Assembly: GCF_010015445.1 (NCBI RefSeq)
Contig: NC_053127.1
Location: 30,876,215 to 30,940,214, forward strand
Source of the DNA: Perca fluviatilis
Taxonomy: Eukaryota; Chordata; Actinopteri; Perciformes; Percidae
DNA: 64,000 nt
Reading direction: 5' to 3'
The translations under genes and the position numbers were made by a program. The notes under the pieces were generated by a model. It was not told where the DNA came from and ran no database searches. It saw only the letters and a list, made by a program, of their open reading frames with translations. The first letter of the stretch is position 1. The number at the start of each line of letters is the position of its first letter. Below are positions 1 to 11,793 of this stretch, piece after piece.

Positions 1-94
1 AAATATGGATGTTTAAATGTAGGTCTGTGCCATACTGTACCTGTCCCTGCGCAATGACCCCTCTATAAATGCATGTGTGTGGTCTGGTATCTAA

Positions 95-260
95 AGTCCC
101 TTTCACACATGGACCGCAAACCCTAACTTCTCTATAGGCATTACCACCATTACACAAATGTCCTAATCAGTTGGACCGGACATTAAACAGACTTTACCCT
201 CTCAGATCCCCGAGTCTGTGTAATGTCTGATTGAGCCCATGTGTGAATAGAGCCGCTCGT
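95..260. repeat. dispersed repeat, inverted relative to 61205-61385
   Basis: The segment around AATCAGTTGGACCGGACATT with CAGACTTTACCCT recurs as its complement near 61,270. The class is unknown; boundaries are approximate. Confidence 0.55.
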
Positions 261-596
261 TGTGCGAAGTATTCACAGTGAGTGAGTGGCCGTGTTGATG
301 GCATTTTTATCATGCGGCTCGAAAAACCGGCAACTGCCTTGTTAAACTTGCCTTGTGTTGACTGACAATTAAAGGTCCCATGGCATGAAAATTTCTTTTT
401 TTAACACTAATATGAGTTCCCCCAGCCTGCCTATGGTCCCCAATTGGCTAGAAATGGTGACAGGTGTATCCTGCTCTGACTTTGAGAAAATGAAAGCTCA
501 GATGAGCTGTTCTGGAATCTTGCTTGTTATGAGGTCATAACAAGCGAGGTTACATCCCCTTTCTCTGCTTTGCCCGCTCAGAGAATTTGGCCAACC

Positions 597-599
<3 letters not shown>

Positions 600-663
<64 letters not shown>
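600..663. repeat. (GA)n microsatellite
   Basis: About 31 uninterrupted GA dinucleotides inside the TTAA MITE. ORFs across it are low-complexity artefacts. Confidence 0.95.
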
Positions 664-666
<3 letters not shown>

Positions 667-842
667 TATGGCTTTCAAACGAGCAAAGTGGCAGTTGGTC
701 AAGGCCACACCCCCACCCTCCACCTTGCCCCTCCCTCTCTTCCTCAATAGCTACAGACACAGAAATGGCACATCCTAAGGAAAGCTCATTGTGGGACTGG
801 CTCTAGTGTCTGTAATTCTGCACCAAGGCTGAATTTCAGGAA

Positions 843-1410
843 AGAGACTTCAGATACAGTATTAGGGGACCACTAAGGTCTATATAAAAGAGACTTCAGA
901 TACAGTATTAGGGGACCACTAAGGTCTATATAAAAGAGACTTCAGATACAGTATTAGGGGATCACTAAGGTCTATATAAAAGAGACTTCAGATACAGTAT
1001 TAGGGGACCACTAAGGTCTATATAAAAGAGACTTCAGATACAGTATTAGGGGACCACTAAGGTCTATATAAAAGAGACTTCAGATACAGTATTAGGGGAC
1101 CACTAAGGTCTATATAAAAGAGACTTCAGATACAGTATTAGGGGACCACTAAGGTCTATATAAAAGAGACTTCAGATACAGTATTAGGGGATCACTAAGG
1201 TCTATATAAAAGAGACTTCAGATACAGTATTAGGGGACCACTAAGGTCTATATAAAAGAGACTTCAGATACAGTATTAGGGGACCACTAAGGTCTATATA
1301 AAAGAGACTTCAGATACAGTATTAGGGGACCACTAAGGTCTATATAAAAGAGACTTCAGATAAAAGAGACTTCAGATACAGTATTAGGGGACCACTAAGG
1401 TCTATATAAA
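843..1410. repeat. 46-bp minisatellite, about 12 copies
   Basis: The unit begins AGAGACTTCAGATACAGTAT and ends GGTCTATATAAA. Copies are nearly identical, with a C/T variant (GGGACC or GGGATC) at two positions and one truncated unit near 1351-1365. The array lies inside the MITE at 373-1441. Confidence 0.95.
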
Positions 1411-1445
1411 AGCATCCAAAAAGCACCATGTCATCGGACCTTTAA

Positions 1446-2025
1446 AGCATTTTTCTTTTTTGTTCTTTTCTGTCTCATGTTAAGCACTTTGATTTGCTTG
1501 TTAAAAATAAACTTGCCTTACCTTGCCACACATTAAACATTCCAAACATTTCTCAAACCTTCAATAATAGTACAGTGCACAAACGTTGCTGTACTGTAAT
1601 TGTATACATACATGCATGTGGTATGTATGTCAGTGGTATGTAATTGCAGGTGTCCATAGTTGGTTTACAGATACTGTAGCCTCTGACTTATAGGATCACT
1701 GCAGCTCTATAGATATGTGTACTTATCTCCATGGCCAGATATTTATGTAAGACTTCTGTGAAGTGATGAGATTGATTGTGTACATGAACTCAAAGTTTTT
1801 TTTAATAAAATGTAATACAGACATAACAAAGCACAGCCACAAGTATTATTGTTAAAGGTCTATCTAAGGTCACCAGTAGCTGTCCACATACTGATACACC
1901 CTTCAGTTTAAAGCAGATACCAATATGTTTAGACAATATATATAATGTACCAAAAATATAGTTCTAATAAACAAAAAAATACTTTTTAGAGAAGTATCAT
2001 AGGGTATCATTATTGGTATCTATAC
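1446..2025. other. no gene seen
   Basis: AT-rich noncoding sequence with short poly-A/T runs. No supported ORF, RNA or element. Confidence 0.5.
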
Positions 2026-2631
2026 TGAACAAAATTATAAAAGCAACACCTTTGTTTTTGCCACCATTTTCATGAGCTAAACTCAAAGATCAAAGACTTT
2101 TTTCTATGTACACAAAAGGCCTATTTCTCTCAAATATTGTTCACAAATCTGTCTAAATCTGTGTTAGTGAGCCCTTCTTTGCTGAGAAAATCCATCCACC
2201 TCACAGGTGTGGCATATCAAGATGCTGATTAGACAGCATGATTATTGCACAGGTGTGCCTTAGGTTGGCCACAAGAAAAGGCCACTCTAAAATGTGCAGT
2301 TTTACTGTATTAAAGGGGGTCCGTCAGTATCTGGTGTTAGGTTTGGGTTAAAACGCAGCGCCCAGGATGGGTGCTACGAGGGGCATGGGCACAAGGGGAC
2401 CACTGGTGTGAATAAAACACTTTAAATAACTCCTTAAAAAACTGGGTTCGGTTATATAAAAAAAGAGGGGGCTGTTTAAAAGACGGCCAGATATTAAAAG
2501 AAGGTTAAAAGAACCACTGGACAGGAAGGACAGCGGGAAATTAAAAACTTTAAATAAAAGGTCAACTCCACAACTACCCTGGTATCTCTCCTAGATAAAT
2601 AACAAAGTAAATACATAAAATAAATAAATAT

Positions 2632-2638
<7 letters not shown>

Positions 2639-2686
<48 letters not shown>

Positions 2687-2845
2687 CATACATACATACA
2701 TACATACATACATGCATACATATATATATATACACATATACACATATATATATACACATACATACATATACATACATTCACACACATACATACATACACA
2801 CACATACACATACATATACATTCACACACACATATACACACATAT
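2639..2845. repeat. compound (TA)n/(CATA)n/(CA)n microsatellite
   Basis: A run of TA, then CATA, then mixed CACA/TATA units. ORFs over it encode only Tyr/Ile/Cys/Met low complexity. Confidence 0.95.
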
Positions 2846-3208
2846 ACATAGAGTTACGTAATGAATGAATAAATAAATAAAAAGCCCGGCGTCCCAATAC
2901 AAAATAAATTCTATCCTAATATTAAAAAAATCTTTAAAGGGGTCATAAATACTGTCTGAGTTACTTGCCCTTGAGGTTAAGAAAATAAATATACACATAC
3001 CATTAAAAGTTAGTAATAAGTGCTATATTTAAAAGTGCTTTAAGAAGTACCACACAATAAATAACCATAAATAATTTAAAATACATCATAGAATAAAACC
3101 ACACTGTTAGTAAAAATGCATCAAACCAATGGCATGTGTATCATTATGTTAAAATCTTGAGGCAAGCAATTCAATTTGTAATAAGAATAAAACAATAATA
3201 ATAAGTTA

Positions 3209-3282
3209 GGGTTCATCCGTGAAGAGAACACCTCTCCAAAGTGCCGGACGCCATCGAGCATTTGCCCACTCAAGTCGGTTAC
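3209..3282 (-). pseudogene. Tc1 transposase fragment
   Basis: The minus strand reads NRLEWANARWRP then ALWRGVLFTDEP, the region around the first catalytic aspartate (FTDE) of Tc1 transposases. The flanking frame is lost. Confidence 0.7.
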
Positions 3283-3300
3283 GACGACAAACTGCAGTTA

Positions 3301-3304
<4 letters not shown>

Positions 3305-3346
<42 letters not shown>
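3305..3346. repeat. (GA)n microsatellite
   Basis: About 21 GA units inside the Tc1 relic. Confidence 0.95.
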
Positions 3347-3348
<2 letters not shown>

Positions 3349-3559
3349 TGAATACTAACCCTAACCCTAGCACCAGATACTGACTGGTTTTCGGACCCCC
3401 TGGATCCCCCCAATACAGTAAAACTGCACATTTTAGAGTGGCCTTTTATTGTGGCCAGCCTAAGGCACACCTGTGCAATAATCATGCTGTCCAATCAGAG
3501 ATATGCCACACCTGTGAGGTGGATGGATTTTATTTTGATCAAGATCATTCCATCATCAA

Positions 3560-4037
3560 GTTGACATTAAGCACAGTGTAATGCAGTCATGAAATATGTT
3601 TTACTTGGCAAATAACAGTGTCTGTGTGGCTGTGGTTGCTCACATATTTTGACTCCTGTTTTATCTTCCGACTTAAAAACCTGTCACCACAAGAATACAG
3701 CTGGCTCTGTTACCGCCTTCTTGATAAGCGAGTCTAGTCAGACTGATGCTGGAGCCAAGTGGCAGACACTCAGACGGAGAGCTCCTGAACAGTCATTAAT
3801 GCGTCACATTAAACTTCAGTTGAGTTATATAACTTAGTTATAAATCTTTCTTTTCCTGTTTTCACATCGTAAGAAATCAAAGTTGTGTATTATAATATAA
3901 TAATTATAATAAAATGATTAAGCAGCTGTCATATGTTTTCTTAACTTCCAGCAGAACAAGTCTCAAGAACTCATCACTGATAGATGATTGAAACTGATAG
4001 ATTTTACAAGGTGCAATTTTATCACTAATACACAAAA

Positions 4038-4079
<42 letters not shown>

Positions 4080-4700
4080 TTTGTGTATTAGTGATCGAAA
4101 CCTGTTTTTTTTCTCATACTATGTTGGAGTAGAGTTTACAGAATGACTGGAGATATTTCCCCAGTAATATTACTTTTGCTCCATTGATTTGCCTGTCCAA
4201 CCAGAGAGAAAAAAGTTGAAGTTATTTTGAAACTTATTATTATTTTAGTGCTGGATTTGAACCTGATTTGCTCCACTGTTAAAACCAAAACCAGAGGGAA
4301 AATAACAATAACAACAATGAAAAGAAAATGAATTTTACTTCTAGAGAAATGTCTTTCGATGTAAAATTAGAGACGTTTTTCTTTCAGTATTCCTTTTATG
4401 TGTGTATATCCCCACATAAACATTTCTACGCTTTATTTTAGCCTGCCATGAACTTCCGAAAGCTGTAGAACAGGATCTCTGTCACCATATGAACACAGAT
4501 CCTATCAGTGGGTCAACAATATGGTTAAGCTTTTAGGGAAATCTTCAGCACTTAGCTGAACTAACAAATCACAGCCATTCCTGAGCAAAGCTCCACTCAG
4601 GTCAAGTTAGTGGAGCTATAAAGCTGTCCAGAGTCCACTCCCATGAATAAAGCAACACTATCCCAGCTAAGAGACCTGCAAATGTAGCTGGCTGTAAATC
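3560..4700. other. no gene seen
   Basis: Apart from the AT hairpin at 4021-4095, this is AT-rich sequence without supported coding or repeat structure. Confidence 0.45.
4021..4095. repeat. perfect 20-bp inverted repeat around an (AT)n tract
   Basis: The arms ATCACTAATACACAAAATTC (4021-4040) and their exact complement (4076-4095) enclose 35 bp of alternating AT. The AT core is itself self-complementary, so the whole 75 nt can form one hairpin or cruciform. Confidence 0.9.
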
Positions 4701-4749
4701 ATACAGGGGTCATATATCATCCCATGTATGAACTGGTAAATACCTCTGC

Positions 4750-4881
4750 AAACTCCTGGTCAGCTTCAGATGGTCCAGCACAGGGTTGGGTAGGCAGGTC
4801 TGCGGTCCGGAGAGGCAAGGCTGTGACAGGAGGGTGGCTGGGTGTCAGAAGGGTCAGAAGACTCAGCCAGAGCATGTTCAT
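4750..4881 (-). CDS. candidate first exon of an unknown secreted protein
   Basis: From an ATG at 4881 in good context (CAACCATGA), the minus strand encodes MNMLWLSLLTLLTPSHPPV then TALPLRTADLPTQ and on to SEADQEFAE. This is a textbook signal peptide followed by a polar segment. A weak donor (GCAGAG|GTATTT) follows at about 4750; otherwise the frame reads eight more codons to a stop at 4717. A TATA-like CATAAAAG lies about 140 nt upstream. The layout resembles first exons of matrix metalloproteinases, but no second exon (PRCGVPD-type) is visible to the left, so this is only a suggestion. It could be a chance ORF or an orphan exon. Confidence 0.25.
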
Positions 4882-5772
4882 GGTTGACAGGCAGACTCGC
4901 AGCAAGTCAGCCAGTGTCTGACATGTGCAGCTACTGATCCAGCTGCAGTGGGGACCAGCTGTTAATTATGACTGAGTGCTCCTGTCCCAACAAGAAAAGC
5001 AAGGTGGAAACAGCTTTTCTTTTATGTCTCTCCAAAGAAACACCATATACATTCTCAGATTAGGAAAACAGTCCTAACTGGCACAAAATTCAGAAAGATT
5101 TCTGGTCTTCTTCAAGGTTTAGGAGAAACATTTGCTCAACATTGCTACAATGTAGGACACTGTCCCTGTATCCTGCAGGGTTCATGGGAGACAATGACGA
5201 AGTACATTATCATGTCTACTCTGCAAAAACAACTCCTTTCATTTCACACTTGTATGAAAACATACATTGAATCACATTTTCAAACATGCCAATTTAGGAT
5301 CTGCTGTGCATCCTTTAATTGCATCTCAAAAATAACATTTTCTCAGCACTATATGAGATAGAAGGAATCAACACAAATTGATTATGCATGTACAGTGTTG
5401 TGGCCAAAAAGCTCAGACCAAGCAGACCAACAAAAAAGAAAGCATTTCAGTTATTGAAACCAACTGTAATGTTATGTGTCATTTCTGTTGTTGACGTAAA
5501 GTATAGCTATGGTGCATGGATTTGTATATTTGAAATGTCACAGTCATTCCAAATAGTTCCCAATTTCACGCGGCTTATATATGATCATTGTACCTTATGA
5601 AATTGTATTTAATGATACATTGATGACGTGTGAAATAAACGTGTATAAACGTATACAGTGTCATTTTATGATGGCGAATAATAGAGGCGTTAAAAACATA
5701 GACAGGCACTCTGGTTTGCAACCCACACACATACATTAATTATTGTATTTAGCTGTCTGCAAGGTGAAAAAC

Positions 5773-6591
5773 TGTCAGGGCTGGGGAATAGCAGGCTTGG
5801 ACCCAAAGTACAGAATGTGGAGGCGAGGAGGCAGCAGGCAGAGTTAGAAGATCTATTAAACAAAAAGGGCTGACATCCAAAGGAATCCTGAGGCAGGCAG
5901 TTAACTCCAGAATCACACAAATTCAATTCAATTTTATTTATAGTATCAAATCATAACACGAGTTATCTCGAGACACTTTACAGAGAGTAGGCCTAGACCA
6001 CACTCTATAATTTACAAAGCCCCAACGATTACAGTAATTCCCTCAAGAGCAAGCAGTGCGACAGTGGCGAGGAAAAACTCCCTCTTGGGAAGAAACCTGG
6101 GACAGACCCAGGCTCTTGGTAGGCGGTGTCTGACGGTGCCGGTTGGGGATGTGATGAACAGTGGCAATAATAGTCACATTAATAATATGAACAGATCCAA
6201 ATGAAACGAAAGATCCAAACCAAAAACCAAAGCACGCTGGTGGAGAACTCAAAAACTCACAACCACTGGGAAGGATCAACGCAGGGAGAAACGACGACGA
6301 ACCGACAAGCGACAAAGAAAGCTCGGAGACTAAATACACGAGGTAACGAGGGTAGTAACGAGGGACAGGTGACATGAGGGCTGAGGTGAGACACATCAGG
6401 GCGGGGCAGACAATCACAGAGGCGGGAAAACACACAAGGCAGGAAGTAAAATCAGACCTGACACAGGAGAAACAGAGAGACTACAAAATAAAACAGGAAA
6501 TGGAAGCATGAGACAGTACATAACAAGGAAACAGGGAATGAATAACACAATAAAACAAGGAAAACTGCAACTGAAAACCACAACCATGACA
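5773..6591. mobile_element. probable solo LTR
   Basis: The segment starts TGTCAGGGCTGGGG and ends CAACCATGACA. It is flanked by the 5-bp duplication AAAAC (5768-5772 and 6592-6596). TG...CA ends with a 5-bp duplication are typical of LTR retroelements. No internal coding region is present. A retroposon appears nested at about 5925-6180. Confidence 0.6.
5925..6180. mobile_element. LINE/SINE 3'-end type retroposon
   Basis: It begins ATTCAATTCAATTTTATTTA and continues with the common teleost block (GAGACACTTTACAG, GGAAAAACTCCCT, GACCCAGGCTCTTGG). It is nested in the LTR. Family recalled, boundaries approximate. Confidence 0.5.
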
Positions 6592-7087
6592 AAAACAATA
6601 TAACTGATTTATTGTGCTGCATCCTTTCATTCTTTCTTTCTTTCTTTCTCTCTCTCTTTTCTGCCAAATGAGGTAGGTCTCGCCACATTCTGCTTCATGA
6701 TGAATCATGCACAGGTTGAAGAAGCTGACATGTCACTGGAATTGTACCTTGTACGATTTCATGTGATGTGACAAATGCATTACTAATACTCTGGTGCAGT
6801 TCTTTGTACAAGCTCTCCTAATAGACAGGTGTGCGCACCATTGCAGTAGTTGACCATCACCACAGGACGATGAGCACTGAAATCTCAATTTCAATCTCAA
6901 GAGCAAAAAAATCTGTATTAGTAAATGAAACCAAAGTAGGTAGGAAGTAGACTTAATTAGCATTAAGAAAATAAAGCTCAGCTACACGTAACCCTTCTAC
7001 GTTGTATGTCTTCACTTGCATTGTAAAAACTGCCAACAACTAACGCTGGAAGCTAAAGTGCAATTATAGAAGAGAAACAAAGATACA

Positions 7088-7290
7088 TTAAAGTGCTCAT
7101 ATTCTGCTCATTTTCAGGTTCATAATTGTATTTAGAGGTTGTATCAGAATAGGTTTACATGGTTTAATAAAAAATAAAAATAAACATATTTTGTTGTACT
7201 ACATATTGCTGCAGCTCCTCTTTTCACCCTGTGTGTTGAGCTCTCTGTGAGAGTGAGGCTTCACACGTCTATTACATCTTAGTTGCAGTG
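7088..7290. mobile_element. truncated TTAA MITE (AGTGCTCATATT family)
   Basis: TTAAAGTGCTCATATTCTGC followed by TTCATAATTGTATTTAGAGG, the left arm of the family also found at 30692, 35158 and 39818. The right end is not recognisable. Confidence 0.65.
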
Positions 7291-7584
7291 ACGTCAGAAC
7301 CAGCAGCCTTTGCTTAGGTCAGCCTCTTCAGCAACTCGAGCATTCCCAACCTGAGTCATCTCAGACTGCATGTGTTTTACAGCTTGGGCACCAAACTGAA
7401 CTGGACCAAAACCAAAATGTGTCAGTGAATACAACTAACGCTGAGTCAGAGGAAGTGGGAACACTGACAAAAACCTGCTAATGATAGCCCTCAATGAATC
7501 AGTTTATTTTTCACATGAAATTGTTACAACTCCAGTGAGCTGTAATCCCATCAGCTCCTTCAACTTGTGCATGATTCATCACAG

Positions 7585-7756
7585 CCAGGGGTGTCGGACT
7601 GGGTGGGTTGGGGGAGGATGGAAGGGGACTGAGTGCCCAGGGCCATCATGTGAGGAGGGCCCAAAAAAATATGCTAAGATGAACAGCTGTGGATGCGGGC
7701 AGGGGCCCGTAGAGAATGCCTTTCTACAGGGCCCAGAATATTGTGCTACGCGCCTG
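7585..7756. repeat. dispersed repeat, inverted copy of 22214-22350
   Basis: Shares AGGAGGGCCCAAAAA, AGCTGTGGATGCGGG and GAGAATGCCTTTCTACAG with the complement of the copy in acer3 intron 1. The ends resemble short inverted repeats (CAGGGG / CGCCTG), suggesting a nonautonomous DNA transposon. Confidence 0.65.
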
Positions 7757-8137
7757 ATCACAGCGCCCCCATTTAAGATCCTCGTGGCCTGAGGGTAGAA
7801 GCTCTTCCTGAGGACTCCATCACACACAGCTTGACACTGACTCATAACAGACTGGATTGGATCAAACCCTCCTTTTGTCAGTATGAGGTGGAAATGCCAA
7901 ATAATTTCTGACTAACCAGACAACTTTTAAACAGATTTAAGTATTGCATTAAACAGTTCCATAAATGTTTAACAGAAAGAACAGTAACGAGTTGTTCAGA
8001 TGCCAGACAATTGAAGAAAGAAGGGGATTTTTACGGCTTGGTAAGCCCATTATTAAGGAGGTACTTTCTTCCTTTTCTCAATAAACCAATAAAGTTGTGT
8101 TGTTGGGAAGTCCATAAAGCTGTGCCAAGAGTGAAAC

Positions 8138-8187
8138 GTGTGTGTGTTTGTGTGTGCGTGCGTGCGTGCGTGCGTCCGTGCGTGTGT
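8138..8187. repeat. (GT)n/(GCGT)n microsatellite
   Basis: Imperfect GT run with CGTG units. Confidence 0.9.
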
Positions 8188-8564
8188 TTTGCAAAGGTTT
8201 GAGCCAGAGCTCTGTGTTTTGAGTTTATGACAGTTTATGATCTCTGTTAAGTTCAGGATTCCTGCCTCTGCTGCTCTGATCGACACCGTTGGTGTTTGTA
8301 TACTACAGTATGTACAGTATGCTAAGCCTGACGGATGTGTGTACAGCAAAATGACATCATCTGGATCACTGACTGACAGGATCTGTTTCTACAGCACACC
8401 GAATACCCAAATCATGTGTAAAAAGAAGGCGTTTGTGTTCATACAGGGACTGGCGAGAACATGACATTTCTTGAACATTCAGCATCGGCTGCCTTTACAT
8501 AACACTGTCTATGTTACCCAGAGAGGAATGTGTTGAAGCCTGTGGATGTTGGAAAGATTCTTTT

Positions 8565-8746
8565 TAAGAATAATTTTTTGGGCATTTCCGGCCTTTATTT
8601 TGACAGGACAGCTGAAGACATGAAAGGGGAGAGAGAGAGAGGAAGCGCACGCAAAGGGCCACAGGTGGTCCGGACGACGCCCTCTGCGTCGAGGAGTGAA
8701 CCTCTATATATGGGCGCCCGCTCTACCAACTGAGCTATCCGGGCGC
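8565..8746 (-). mobile_element. tRNA-derived SINE
   Basis: On the minus strand the head reads GCGCCCGGATAGCTCAGTTG with a box A (TAGCTCAGTTGG) and a box-B-like GGTTCACTCC. A tRNA-unrelated body and an A-rich tail follow. It does not fold as a complete tRNA, so it is a SINE, not a tRNA gene. Confidence 0.75.
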
Positions 8747-8899
8747 ACATGTCAGAATTATCCTTTTCTAAACTTGCTCTTTTTTTACCATACAAATATG
8801 TCAACAAAAACAAGTGTTTTGAAAGCCAGATGAGGATTTGATTACAACTATTGTAAATGTGTTGATTGTACTGATCTGACAAGTCCTCAGTTGACAAAC

Positions 8900-11450
8900 C
8901 AGTATTAGCAATGGGCAGAAGTCCACATCATAGAATACATTGTATTCTAACCCTAACAACATACAAATAACACACTTAGATACTTATATAATATAGAGAT
9001 ACTATTGATATTCACCAACAAAAAAAAAGACAGAGTCAAACCAATATAAAACATGGACATGCAGGAACACAAAATACAATACAAAACAAACAAAAAACAC
9101 ATAAAACTAAACTATGACACAGGATGAAATCACAAATATGAAATAACTATAAATAATATTATTTCCATAGAGGTCCAGGCCACAACACAGACTGATGTGA
9201 AAGTTGGGACATACAGAGTTAATTTGAGTAGATACAGAATTCATACAAATTGTACATTTTTTAATAAAAGTATATTCATCCCGTCCTTCCATTTCATTAA
9301 ATTAAAGGTTTTTATAGCTGATTTAAAAAACTGTAACAGATTCTAAGTATATCATGTCATCTGGTAATCTGTTGCAATTTTAGCCCCACACATTAAAAAG
9401 GATTTAGATCCAAAAGAGCCATATCTATTCATTTTGGCTGAATGTTAACTGTGCCTATATGGTATACTACTTGGTCTCTAGTACAGTCAAGCACCTGCAT
9501 ATAGTCTGGTGCCTGGCTGTTTGGGCATTTATACAGATTACCTGCTGCTAAATACTGAACCCTGTTAGCAATGTTTTTGGTGATTTAAGGTCAGACACTG
9601 CAGACAAAAGCACTGTTTTTCATATAGGCCTACTGGTCAATGTTGAGATTTTGGGCTATTCTGCTTTCATAAGATGTCTCGTTCCAGACTAGTGGAAAGA
9701 AAACAACCCAAATACACATTTTGGTGTATTTTCTCAAAATGAGTTCTGAGCTAGAAATATCCACTTACATTCATCACCAAACTTTCCAGTTTTATTCTTA
9801 TCTATATATTGAAGGTTTTTACAGAAGGATTTGTTCATATATGAGGCTATCCACAGCCTGATTTATACAACATTTTATCCCTAAAAACATGGGAGAAAAA
9901 TGTATTTTGTTATGGCTGTTGACAGTATTTTATGATTTATGGAGTGATAAAAAGAGATATCCAAAACCCCCTCTGTAAAAACCTTTGACTCTAATATGTC
10001 AACAAAATGAAACAAGAATTTTGTACCAATTCATCCAATGTTCACATTTCTGTTCTGGAAATGTATGCATATTAGCACATATTTAATTAGATAATGCCTA
10101 ATTTGCACATTTAAACATACCATTTCAGAAAACTGGTAATACAAAAAAGAATTGTCTTAATGTTAGTAATGAACTGTAGAAGTGCCATGGTGATATCTAT
10201 TAGTTAATCTACCTGTAGTGGCTTGCCTGGGCTCTTTTATTGTAATCAAAGATGTAATATATCATCTTAAACAGGTATGTCAAAAACCAAACCAGACCGT
10301 GAGGTTTGAAACTTAATAAACATATAAAATAAGTATCAAAATGATCATTACTGTCAATATGCCCAGTCCTTGTGACACGTTTGTGAGCTGTCTTTGTCTC
10401 AACATGCTCGACTGCACATACAGCAGCACAGACAGCATACACACACACCGTCATCACCTCTGAAGCCTGCGGGCAGCTCCTGGTGTACGAACCCAAGTAA
10501 CTAACAAAGGACTCAGGGACCACAGGAGCATATCAGTAACTAAATGCTTGAATGAAAAGTCCAGGTGATGCACATTTTGAGCTCTGTCTAACACAAACAA
10601 GTAGTTTCAGCTTGGAACAAGCCTTCTGCGGGCTGTGATTGTTATGGTCTACACTACAGTGATGCAAAATACAGTGACGCAAAATACAGTTCCTCAATGT
10701 CTGCATGGGTTGGGTTACACTGTTGAGTCAGTGGGTTTCACAGTAGTGCTGAATGTCATAATGTGATGTTTGGTCACACTCAGTGACGACACATGAAGCA
10801 CTGTCATTTTAGCCCAGGTGAATGTCCTACATCTTTTCTCTAAAGCTCTGTCGTTAAAACCTTACTCTTGAGAAATATCTGAATCCACTCTACAAATGGA
10901 AGCCATTAAATGACCGCCACACTCTGGAGTTGCATGACTCAATCCAAACCCCTAACAAAAGATTAGCTGTGACAGGATGCACTAGAAACTGTTGATAAAG
11001 AATTAAGGAGTGGCATGTTAGTATTGCAATGGTTATTGACACTACAGCCTTCATGTCCTAAACTGCATACTTTTATTATACACACTGGGTGTGTGTCGTG
11101 AGTGTGCGTGGCGTTTCTGTTGCATCTCAGCTGCGTGGATTTTTCTATGTCTTTACACACCAGAAACGTGTCTGAGTCAGCGCTGCTGCTGCTAGCCTTG
11201 TCTAGACACATGGATGTTTCCCATTGATTTACTGCCCTCAAGCAGTAGTATACTTCATGTTAAACATAAATATATACTGATCTGATAACAGCAAAGAGGT
11301 CGGCAGTATTGACAACATAATAGGCTACAGAATAGGTGCAATATTTGAAAATCAATTTTTTTTTTATTACATTTATATCAAAACCTAGAGACTTTCAAAC
11401 ATCATGTCATTTATTAATATGTATTAGTGTCTAAATGACGTATAAGCATC
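8900..11450. other. no gene seen
   Basis: 2.5 kb of AT-rich sequence with only short ORFs of no recognisable family. Parts may be old retroposon, but I could not support a class. Confidence 0.45.
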
Positions 11451-11469
11451 TTTTCCTATTCTATTTTGC

Positions 11470-11673
11470 CTGGAAACGCTTCCAACACGCTTGCGTGTCG
11501 CGTGAAAAATAGGCATCGGTACTATTTCTAGCGTGCATGCCTTTTCGGCGTGGCTCAAGCGTGTCACGCAGGCAGCGTGTAAGCTCTAACCTGTTAACAT
11601 GGGAGCCGAAATAAAAACGGACGCCACGCAGCTGACACGCTCGCGCGACGCAGCCAGTGTGTAGCCGGCCTAA
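11470..11673. mobile_element. fragment of a GC-rich DNA transposon
   Basis: CG-rich block ending GTGTGTAGCCGGCCTAA, with multiple ACGC/GCGT motifs unlike the flanks. The matching left terminus is not clear. Confidence 0.45.
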
Positions 11674-11793
11674 GTGGCACCTTCCAAAAATCAAAACATG
11701 TTATACACATGAAGTGAAATACAGTGTATGGCTTCAGAAAGGATTAAGACAAAGTAAAGTTCTTCTGTAGACAAATAGCTTGACACATGTTCT

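Larger units (their letters stand above)
373..1441. mobile_element. piggyBac-like TTAA MITE with expanded core
   Basis: TTAA lies at both borders (369-372 and 1442-1445). The termini are inverted: AGGTCCCATGGCATG on the left and the complement of AGGTCCGATGACATG on the right. There is no transposase. The element contains a GA tract and a 46-bp tandem array. TTAA duplication is the hallmark of piggyBac-type insertion; the superfamily assignment is inferred from it. Confidence 0.8.
2029..3540. mobile_element. Tc1/mariner relic with inverted arms
   Basis: The left end (TATACTGAACAAAATTATAA) and the following 300 bp match a teleost Tc1-type terminus. About 150 bp of it (2188-2340) recurs inverted at 3367-3535, sharing AAAATGTGCAGTTTTACTGT. 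Between lie microsatellites and a transposase scrap at 3209-3282. The right boundary is unclear. Confidence 0.65.

Noticed and set aside
550..806. ORFs of repeated Ser-Leu or Arg-Glu
   Set aside because: Translation of the GA dinucleotide tract inside a MITE.
843..1410. CRISPR-like array
   Set aside because: Units are contiguous with no unique spacers, and the context is a vertebrate MITE; it is a minisatellite.
2494..2841. ORFs of 67-115 codons rich in Tyr, Cys, Ile and Met
   Set aside because: Translation of a TA/CATA microsatellite.
7481..7845. ORFs on both strands of about 90-100 codons
   Set aside because: They cover a dispersed repeat with an inverted copy at 22.2 kb.
8700..8746. tRNA gene
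   Set aside because: Only the 5' half resembles a tRNA; no complete cloverleaf, and a SINE body follows.
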